Assembly: GCA_001817615.1 (NCBI GenBank)
Contig: MHIR01000009.1
Location: 27,015-32,123, forward strand
From: Candidatus Buchananbacteria bacterium RIFCSPLOWO2_02_FULL_46_11b
Lineage (GTDB): Bacteria; Patescibacteriota; Patescibacteriia; Buchananbacterales; UBA6539
Length of the DNA: 5,109 nucleotides
Reading direction: 5' to 3'
Position 1 is the stretch's first letter; each line of letters starts with the position of its first letter. Below, one piece after another: positions 1 through 5,109 of this stretch. The translations under genes were made by a program, and so were the position numbers. The notes under the pieces were generated by a model that did no database searches, was not told where the DNA came from, and saw nothing but the letters and a program-made list of their open reading frames with translations.

Positions 1-288
1 TACCGCGTCGTGCCTGTGGGCTGGGAATTGGCGGCCCTGGCCATTAAGAAAAATGCCCCGGAAAAAACTTTCAATTTAAACCAGCTGATTGAATTATACG
101 GCGACCAAGCCAGTATTTATAAAGGCCTGATTGACGAGAATTGGGTTTTAACCCTGCCCGAGCATTTCTGCCAAGCCGAAGGGCCCGGGCCGAAAATCAC
201 CAATGAAGAATTAGTCGGCGGGACGGACGCCAACCAAGACGGCGATTTTAAGGATGCCGGCGACATTCCGCCCGAGCGCAAAATCACG
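1..288 (+). other. N-terminal flank of the giant protein, cysteine-poor (residues 1-96)
   Basis: This stretch has one cysteine (C57). It begins mid-domain with a VVPVGWELAALAIKKNAP segment that looks partly helical, followed by a tryptophan-containing segment (residues 41-57, LIDENWVLTLPEHFC at its end) leading to the first cysteine. I do not recognise a named domain. It probably completes a module that starts upstream of the window. The tail (residues 76-88) holds the acidic loop listed separately. Confidence 0.45.
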
Positions 289-3200
289 CGCCAGGATTAT
301 TGCGCCGATTACCAGTCTTGTTTGGAAAAAAATTCCGATGGTTCCTGCAAATATTACGGCTATTGCGGCGAAGACAAGCGGATTTGGGATTTCGGCGGCG
401 CTTCTTGCCCCGAGTATTTCAATACCTGCGAAACTTTCCAGAAAAGAACGGATAATCAATTAGTCAGCTATTTAGCCAATTCTTTGGTTTTTAACAATTG
501 CGCCGCGGATAACGCCGGCTGCCAGTGGTATTGCACGGCTTTCAACGCGGTCAATGACGTCTGGACCTGCGCGGCGGCTTTGCAAAATGTCATCAAGCCC
601 TGCGCCGCGCCCGGCGGCTGTCCGCTGACGGCGGCCTGCGATCTGGACCAGGGTCAAAGCGCTTGTTTTGACCAAACTCATAATATTAATTTATCAATCA
701 GCGCGCCCTGCTCTTCGGGTTCAAAATGGTGGGTAGCGGCTGAAAATAAATGCGTGGTTAAAAGCGACTGCACCGTGCCCCAGGGCGGGGTGGCCTGCGC
801 TAATGACGCCTGCGAGACTAAAGCCAATTTATTGCCCAATCCAAGTTTTGAAACCGGCGCGCCTTTGGGCGAGCTGGCGGCCAATTGGTCCGGCGTTTTG
901 AATTTTTTTAAACGGGTTTCGGGGGCCGGGGAAAAGATATACCGCGGCAAAAACAGCATCAGATTTTATTATGCCGGCGGACAGGCAGTGTCAAATGCCC
1001 AGTTTTTTTCAATCCTGCCCGCTACCAGTTTAAAGGCCGGCGCGAATTATACTTTTTCCGGCTGGGTTTACAATAAATTGAATTCCGGCGAGATTACTTT
1101 TGACGTTTTGAATGGGGCCGGCGATGTTATTCAGTCAAAGATCGTTAATTCGGATATTAAAAATACTTGGCAGGAAATCAGTTTTGATTTCATGGCCGAT
1201 AATTCAATTGAGATTAAGGTTTTAATCAGCGGCAATCCGCTCTCCGGCCTGGCCTGGTTTGACGATTTTAGGATTTCCGAGGCCTGCGTGGCCAACCCGG
1301 TAACTTTAAGCTTAATCGGCGATTATAAACAGCCGGGCAGTAAACTGCATTTGGACCGCGAGGCGGCTGATTGTCCGGCTGACCAGGCCGGCTGTTCCCA
1401 ATTTATCCGCCTCCGGCCGGGCCTGGGCACGAATTTAATTCCCAACGGCGGGTTTGAAATCGCGGCCGATAATTCCGAGTTTTCGGCGAAGAATTGGATA
1501 ACCGACCCTCTCGTCGGCCAGTTAAAAGCGGAAAGAACAGCCGCCGGCGACGCGGTTAAAGTCAAAAGCGGGAATTATTCAGTCAAGCTGAATTCAAGCA
1601 GTCCTTCGGACAATGTTTTTAAGGCCGCCAGCTCGCTGACTTTTTCCCAGGGCAAAAAATATATCGCTTCGGCCTGGGTTTATGTTGATTCGGAAATAAC
1701 AAATTCCAACGTCTATATTGATTTAGGCCTAAGCGGCGCTTACAGCGGCGCCAACGCGACTAACGGAAAAACCAAGGAATGGCGGCGGCTTTATTATATC
1801 GCCGCGATGGCCAAAACCGAAAGCGGGCCGCCCCGAGCGGTCGTTGGCGGCTCTCTTAACGGCCAGGGCAGTGTTTATATTGATAATTTTCAGGTGGAAG
1901 AAGCCGGGCCGGATACGGATTACCCGAGCAATTACAAAGAATACGGCTTTGCCAATCTGGCTTATCTGAAAAAACCGCCGGAATCTTTGGGCTGCCGGGG
2001 GGTTGATTATGAAACCGAGCCGGGCCAATGTTTTAATTACGCCTTGTATTGCCAGCCCGAAGAAGCCGGCTGCGAAAATTATACCCCGGTTTTGAGCGGA
2101 CCAGCCTCGCCGAGTCTAGGCGGGCCCAGTATTCCGGGCGTCACGGTTTTGGAAGACTATTGTCCGGCCGAGTGCGTCGGCTATGACGCTTTTTCCCAGT
2201 CAAAAACCATGCTGGAAACCCAGGAACCGCTGGAATATTTTATTCCCCAAACGGCCAGGGCCTGCCAGGCGAGCCAGGCCGGCTGCGAAGAATTCACCAA
2301 TTTGGACGAAGTGGCCAAGGGCGGCGAAGGCCGGGAGTATTACCAGTATTTGCGGCAATGCAAAAAGCCGGCGGAAACTTCAAGCTGCCGGAATTTCTAC
2401 GGCTGGCAGGGTTCGGACGAAGCCGGCTACCAATTGAAAGTTTATAATTTTACTTCGGCCAATAACGCGGCGCCGGACAAAGTGATAACCGATTATTCGG
2501 CTTTGCCGGCGGCATGGTGTCCGGCCCAGGATTCAACCTGCTGCGACGGGCCGGAAGATTTGGCTCTAAATCCGTTTTGCCGCGAGCTTTTGTCCATTGA
2601 CAGCCAAATTTACTACACGATTTATCCCAATACCGTCACTTGTTCGGATGACTGCCATCCTTACCGAATGACGCGGCGCGGCGAGGATAACGCGGCGGCT
2701 GAAAGCAACTGCACGGCCAGCCAAGGCGTTTGGCAAAATAACGCCTGCGTTTATCAAGCCATCCCGGGCCAGGGCATCAGCTGTCCGGCCCAAGCCGCCG
2801 GTTGCCGCGAATACCAAGGCAATGCCGCGGGCAATTTATTCACGGTTTTTTCCGACAATTTTGAAAGCGGCGCTCTTTTCGGCTGGGACCGGGGCGATAT
2901 TTCAAGCGAGGCTTTAGCCGTGGCCGGGCATTCCATAAAAAGCCGCGATAAATTAATCACCACTAACGTTATGAATTTGAGCCAAGCTTGTTCGGACGCG
3001 ATGCCAAAATGCGGCGCCGCCAAGCAAGCTGATTGCTATAACCAAAATTCGGTCAAATGCGTGGCTGGCCTGGCCGGCGGCGAGACTTGTTTAGTTGACG
3101 TCGGCCAGACTAGCTGCGGCACAATTAGCAAAGCCATGATGGCGGGCAAGCAGTACTTATTGTCTTTTTGGGCAAAAAGCGCGGGCAATAGTCTTAATCG

Positions 3201-5109
3201 GGTTGAAATTAAATTAGGTTCAAATCAAGGCGATTTTGGGGCGGTTGATTTAGGGCCGGAATGGGAATATCATCTTTTGGGGCCGGTTAAGCCCTCGGCC
3301 ATCGGGCCGGATTCATTCTTGCAGTTTGGCGCCGCCGGCGATTTTTATCTGGATAATATCCGCCTTCAGGAAATTCAGGATTACGCTTACGTCATTAAAA
3401 ATTCCTGGCAAACGCCCCAAAGCTGCGATGTCAATCCCTGGGTGGATCCGCCGGTTTTGGCGCCGCAGTTTATGCTCGGCTGCCAGCCATACCAGGATTC
3501 GCAGAGCCGGACGCATAATCTGAAATCTTTTGACCATCTCTGCCGCGAGGCGGCCGTCGGTTGCGAAGCGCTGATTGACACTTTCAATTATTCTTCGCCG
3601 TTTACCAAACTCTTTAACCCCGAAGACGAAATCGGCCAAGTGTCCGTGCCGGCCGATAAATTGGTTTATCTGACCAACCGGCCGGATGTCGCCTGCGCCG
3701 CCGAAAACAAAGGCTGCCAGCCCCTGGGCCGGCCCTCGCTTGGCGTTGATGAAATAAACCAAGAGGCGGTTTCTTCTTTTGAAACGATTTTCAAAATTAA
3801 CAATCCGGATAATTATCAAAACATTCTCTGCGCTTCGCCCGAAGTCGGCTGCGAAGAATACCAGTCAAGCGGCGGCTTTTCTTATTTCAAAGACCCGGGC
3901 GATAAGACCTGCGAATTCCGCCTGCCTTCGGGCCAAAATAAAGAACAAAGCTACGGCTGGTTTAAAACCGGCTCAAAGAGTTTAGCGCCGGATTGCCCGT
4001 TAGTTGAATCGCCGGTCGGCAGTCTTGATTATCCGGGCCATCCCGGGGCCAAAGGTTTTGCCGGAATCTGTCCGGCGGAATTCAGCACCTGCACTCAATT
4101 TATTGACCCGGTAAGCGAGATTGCCAAGAACTTGACGTTTAACCCGGATTTCACTTTGGATTTTGACAATAATAACGCGCCGGACGGCTGGAAATTAGCC
4201 GGCGCGGTTTTGACGCAAACCGTTATTTTAAAGCCCTATACTTTATACACTTTGGCGGCCGAAGGCGCCTCGCCGGTTAATATTCAAATCAGCGGCTGCG
4301 ATGACATAACTTCGTTTGATCAATCCCTGACCTTAAACGCGACTCCGCCCGAAACCACGGCCGCCACCCTGAAGCTGTTTGGCCGGCAGAAATATTCCGG
4401 CCGGTTTATGACCAAAATTGACACGGCCTGCGAATTAAAGATTACCGGCCTGGAAACGGATGCCGAAGGTAAAATTGCCAACCCAACCTATGTCGCCTTG
4501 CGCGAAACGGTTTTTGACTATCTCTTGGGCGATACGGCCGACAAGACCGGCTGCAACGGCGCCCTTGACGCCGAAAAAGGCTGCGTTTTATTTAACGACC
4601 GCAGCGGGGTGAATTATAAATACGGGCAAACCGATACCGGCTACTTGTCGTTTGACGCCGACCTGAAAAATCCCGACAACAATTTGCCGGTTTTGTGCGA
4701 GGGCCTGAATTGCGACGCCAATGCGGTCATAAAAGTCCGGCCGGACCGGACCTGCGAAACCTGGCTGTCCTGCGCGGCCAACGCCGAAGTGGCGCAGAAA
4801 AACGGCGAGCTGAAAAATTACTGCCTGTCTTTGGGCTTGTGCAATTCCAACGACGAAAAGGGCAGCTGCGATAATTTCGTTTTAGCTAATAGTTCGTCAA
4901 ATCCGGATATTCCGGCCACGACGGAAATGATCAAGAATTTAAGCGGCTATATCTATGTCGGCTTGACCGGCTTGAATCCCGAGAAACCAGGCCCTCCTCT
5001 TGAGACATTTTTCACCAATTATTCGGATATGAAGCAATACGGCGGCACGGCCAAAATCACCAATAACGATTTTGAACAGACTTTTGCCGGCAAGTCCGAG
5101 CCCGTGGGC
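1..5109 (+). CDS. Giant cysteine-rich, multi-CBM surface/secreted protein (internal fragment, both ends missing)
   Basis: Frame +1 is open for 1,703 codons with no TAA, TAG or TGA. The first in-frame ATG is at base 1192 (codon 398), inside a domain, so the true start lies upstream; no stop is reached either. The product has about 72 cysteines, unevenly placed: dense clusters alternate with cysteine-free, beta-rich domains resembling CBM_4_9 / galactose-binding folds. Nine strict C-x5-[G/T]-C motifs recur from residue 167 to 1364. No membrane helix or catalytic motif is visible; a signal peptide would lie outside the window. So many cysteines in paired motifs imply export and disulfide bonding, which is inference. 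The arrangement recalls giant uncharacterised proteins of Patescibacteria (CPR), recognised from memory and not by a search. Binding of polysaccharide or a host surface is plausible but unproven. The coding call is near certain, the family fairly sure, the function unknown. Confidence 0.95.
226..264 (+). other. Calcium-binding-loop-like acidic motif (residues 76-88)
   Basis: The residues read DANQDGDFKDAGD. D76, N78, D80 and G81 match the first half of the D-x-[DN]-x-D-G loop of dockerins, EF-hands and thrombospondin type-3 repeats, and F83 sits at the hydrophobic position. The acidic residue expected at position 12 is displaced by one (G87, then D88), and there is only one copy, so it is not a dockerin. 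Calcium binding is an inference; such loops are common as stabilisers in extracellular proteins. Confidence 0.4.
289..825 (+). other. Cysteine-dense region 1 (residues 97-275)
   Basis: Nineteen cysteines fall in about 180 residues: 101, 107, 116, 122, 136, 143, 167, 174, 178, 190, 201, 207, 213, 222, 237, 251, 257, 266 and 271. Aromatic residues are frequent next to them (for example CKYYGYCGE and GCQWYC). The first strict C-x5-G-C motif is C167-C174, and a one-residue-shorter near-copy follows at C201-C207. No named domain is recognised. The spacing suggests small disulfide-stabilised folds leading into the first CBM-like domain. Confidence 0.6.
826..1284 (+). other. CBM_4_9-like carbohydrate-binding domain 1 (residues 276-428)
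   Basis: The segment opens with NLLPNPSFETG, the typical N-x-x-x-N-x-x-F-E entry of CBM_4_9 domains, followed by a tryptophan (NWSG). In the middle is a LKAGANYTFSGWVY strand pair, then NTWQEISFDF, and it closes with AWFDDFRIS, the usual D-[DN]-[FI] terminal strand. Length (about 150 residues) fits the family. It contains no cysteine, in contrast to both flanks; C429 follows directly. The family binds polysaccharides through a beta-sandwich, but the ligand here cannot be read from the sequence. Confidence 0.8.
1285..1431 (+). other. Cys linker between CBM-like domains 1 and 2 (residues 429-477)
   Basis: About 50 residues join the two CBM-like domains. The segment contains C429, then LHLDREAADCPADQAGCSQF with the second strict C-x5-G-C motif (C458-C465), followed by a short Gly/Arg-containing stretch running into the NLIPN entry of the next domain. 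The motif acts here as a spacer unit between sugar-binding-like folds. No function is known to me. Confidence 0.65.
1432..1902 (+). other. CBM_4_9-like carbohydrate-binding domain 2 (residues 478-634)
   Basis: The domain starts NLIPNGGFEIA, with a tryptophan at the expected distance (KNWI). It contains a ligand-side signature of the kind seen in this family (VKSGNYSVKL), a strand pair GKKYIASAWVYV, and WRRLYYIAA, and ends VYIDNFQVEEAG. Length is about 157 residues with no cysteine. It is the best-formed of the CBM-like units in the window. The paralogous relation to domain 1 is visible in the start and end motifs, while the interior has diverged strongly. Confidence 0.8.
1918..2841 (+). other. 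Cysteine-dense core region 2 (residues 640-947)
   Basis: About 310 residues with 22 cysteines (665 to 935). It contains three strict motif copies, C684-C691, C755-C762 and C928-C935, each followed two residues later by Y or F. Notable elements in order are YKEYGFANLAYLKKPP, CPAECVGYDAF, EEFTNLDEVAKGGEGREYY, YLRQCKK, a beta-like GYQLKVYNF strand, a vicinal pair C847-C848, and CSDDCHPYRM. I recall similar elements in uncharacterised giant proteins of CPR bacteria, which makes this the likeliest conserved core; a profile search was not possible. A proline/glycine/serine linker (residues 698-713) interrupts it. Confidence 0.65.
2842..3372 (+). other. CBM-like domain 3, interrupted by a six-cysteine insert (residues 948-1124)
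   Basis: The entry VFSDNFESGALFGW (F-x-x-N-F-E plus tryptophan) and the exit GDFYLDNIRLQE match the start and end of the CBM-like units. In the middle, GKQYLLSFWAKSAG corresponds to the GKKYIASAWVY strand of domain 2. Between entry and middle (residues about 990-1040) lies a segment with C997, C1004, C1012, C1020, C1030 and C1039. The other two good domains carry no cysteine, so this looks like a disulfide-rich subdomain inserted in a loop of the sandwich. Sugar binding is less certain than for domains 1 and 2. Confidence 0.65.
3373..4128 (+). other. Cysteine-dense region 3 with four motif copies (residues 1125-1376)
   Basis: Four strict motif copies lie close together: C1181-C1188, C1232-C1239, C1277-C1284 and C1357-C1364, the last with Thr in place of Gly before the second Cys. 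Starts are spaced 51, 45 and 80 residues apart. Single cysteines C1142, C1161, C1304 and C1332 sit between them. Recognisable stretches are VIKNSWQTPQSC, CREAAVGCEALIDTFNYSSP, VPADKLVYLTN, GCEEYQ followed by YFKDPG, and CTQFIDPVS. The repeated spacing suggests tandem small domains of about 45-80 residues, each with one motif. Confidence 0.65.
4129..4455 (+). other. Degenerate CBM-like domain 4 (residues about 1377-1485)
   Basis: The entry NLTFNPDFTLDF, then APDGW, resembles the N-x-x-x-N-x-x-F start and following tryptophan of the CBM-like domains, and it directly follows a motif copy, as domain 2 does. LKPYTLYTLAAEG corresponds to the middle strand. It is only about 100 residues long, has two cysteines (C1433, C1477), and lacks the acidic D-[DN]-[FI] terminal strand, ending instead near FMTKIDTACELKITGLE. 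It may be a shortened or strongly diverged member, or an unrelated beta domain. Confidence 0.45.
4510..4869 (+). other. Cysteine-dense region 4 with VRPDR element (residues 1504-1623)
   Basis: Cysteines are at 1518, 1528, 1566, 1571, 1585, 1591, 1608, 1614 and 1623. C1518-C1528 (ending GCVLF) is a longer, x9 variant of the recurring motif. It is followed by a glycine/aspartate-rich spacer, then CEGLNCDANAVIKVRPDR and CETWLSC, and CLSLGLC. The stretch around VRPDR-x-C-x-x-W-L-x-C is one I associate with giant CPR Cys-rich proteins, from memory only. It precedes a fresh CBM-like domain that begins at the window edge. No biochemical role is known. Confidence 0.55.
4870..5052 (+). other. Cys-free spacer before CBM-like domain 5 (residues 1624-1684)
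   Basis: This stretch has no cysteine. It contains LSGYIYVGL, a proline-rich turn NPEKPGPPLE (residues 1660-1669), and YSDMKQYGG leading to the next domain entry. It is probably a linker or the end of the preceding fold. Confidence 0.4.
5053..5109 (+). other. Start of CBM-like domain 5, cut by the window edge (residues 1685-1703)
   Basis: The last residues, KITNNDFEQTFAGKSEPVG, contain the N-x-D-F-E entry seen at the start of domains 1-3 (NPSFE, NGGFE, DNFE). A tryptophan a few residues further on would be expected beyond the window. Only the first strand is visible, so the call rests on one short motif plus its position after a Cys-dense region. Confidence 0.45.

Larger units (their letters stand above)
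499..4092 (+). repeat. Recurrent C-x5-[G/T]-C protein motif, nine strict copies
   Basis: The copies, by base position of first to last Cys codon, are 499-522 (CAADNAGC), 1372-1395 (CPADQAGC), 2050-2073 (CQPEEAGC), 2263-2286 (CQASQAGC), 2782-2805 (CPAQAAGC), 3541-3564 (CREAAVGC), 3694-3717 (CAAENKGC), 3829-3852 (CASPEVGC) and 4069-4092 (CPAEFSTC). Most are followed two residues later by F or Y, typically as E-E-[FY] or x-Q-F. Near-copies are 601-621 (one residue shorter) and 4552-4584 (three longer). Copies are diverged at DNA level, so this is an old protein repeat and not a recent DNA duplication. A short disulfide-closed loop is the likely structure, by inference. Confidence 0.8.

Noticed and set aside
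226..264. Dockerin domain (cellulosome anchoring)
   Set aside because: Only one loop is present, its last ligand is shifted, and no second duplicated loop or cohesin partner is visible.
678..959. 93-codon - strand open frame
   Set aside because: It is antisense to the junction of Cys-dense region 1 and CBM-like domain 1; composition is typical of a complement frame.
1729..2028. 99-codon - strand open frame
   Set aside because: It is antisense to CBM-like domain 2 and the following conserved segment, with no domain or convincing start signal; it is a shadow of the real frame.
2183..2437. 84-codon + strand open frame in another phase
   Set aside because: It is Arg/Lys/Pro/Ala-rich, a frame-shifted reading of the Cys-dense core where frame +1 gives well-formed motifs.
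3313..3819. 168-codon open frame on the - strand, the longest complete one in the window
   Set aside because: It lies wholly opposite the giant + strand frame. Its translation has no recognisable domain and is rich in Arg/Ile/Ala as expected from the complement of this codon mix, and the + strand protein there carries four ordered Cys motifs.
1192..5109. Starting the gene at the first in-frame ATG (codon 398)
   Set aside because: That ATG lies inside CBM-like domain 1, and the frame is clearly coding (Cys motifs, domain entry) for all 397 codons before it.
1..5109. Alternative genetic code with TGA read as Gly or Trp, as in some CPR lineages
   Set aside because: No TGA occurs in the frame over 1,703 codons, while Gly and Trp are common and use GGN and TGG, so nothing points to recoding.
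1..5109. Promoters, terminators, RNA genes, insertion sequences, CRISPR repeats
   Set aside because: The whole window is coding on one strand. AT-rich patches and GC-rich inverted hexamers are explained by codon use, and I saw no regular DNA repeats with spacers, no tRNA-like folds and no terminal inverted repeats.

Overview
The whole window is the inside of one very large protein-coding gene on the + strand. Reading frame +1 (codons starting at base 1) is open from the first base to the last, 1,703 codons without a stop. It has no credible start and no stop, so both ends of the gene lie outside the window. Every other open frame is short, lies inside this frame, and gives no recognisable protein. 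I see no RNA gene, promoter, terminator, mobile element, CRISPR array or intergenic gap.

The protein looks secreted or surface-exposed. It has about 72 cysteines by hand count (about 4%) and is rich in Ala, Gly, Asn and Asp. Two kinds of building block alternate: (1) nearly cysteine-free beta-rich domains that resemble carbohydrate-binding modules of the CBM_4_9 / galactose-binding jelly-roll type (residues about 276-428, 478-634, 948-1124 with an insert, a degenerate one at 1377-1485, and the start of a fifth at 1685-1703); (2) cysteine-dense segments carrying a recurrent motif, C-x5-[G/T]-C, usually followed two residues later by Phe or Tyr, with nine strict copies.

Layout: 1-290, Cys-poor N-terminal part and a calcium-loop-like motif; 289-825, first Cys-dense region; 826-1284, CBM-like 1; 1285-1431, Cys linker; 1432-1902, CBM-like 2; 1918-2841, long Cys-dense core; 2842-3372, CBM-like 3 interrupted by a six-Cys insert; 3373-4128, Cys-dense region with four motif copies; 4129-4455, degenerate CBM-like 4; 4510-4869, Cys-dense segment with a VRPDR element; 4870-5052, spacer; 5053-5109, start of CBM-like 5.

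Organism: from memory of protein families, this combination (giant Cys-rich proteins with C-x5-G-C motifs and CBM_4_9-like domains) is typical of Candidate Phyla Radiation bacteria (Patescibacteria, Parcubacteria-type lineages). The codon mix (GGC, GCC, GCG and CCG together with many TTA/TTG, AAT, GAT and AAA) and roughly balanced GC fit that but do not prove it. The family has no established function that I know of. A role in attachment to glycans or host cells is an inference from the CBM-like domains.
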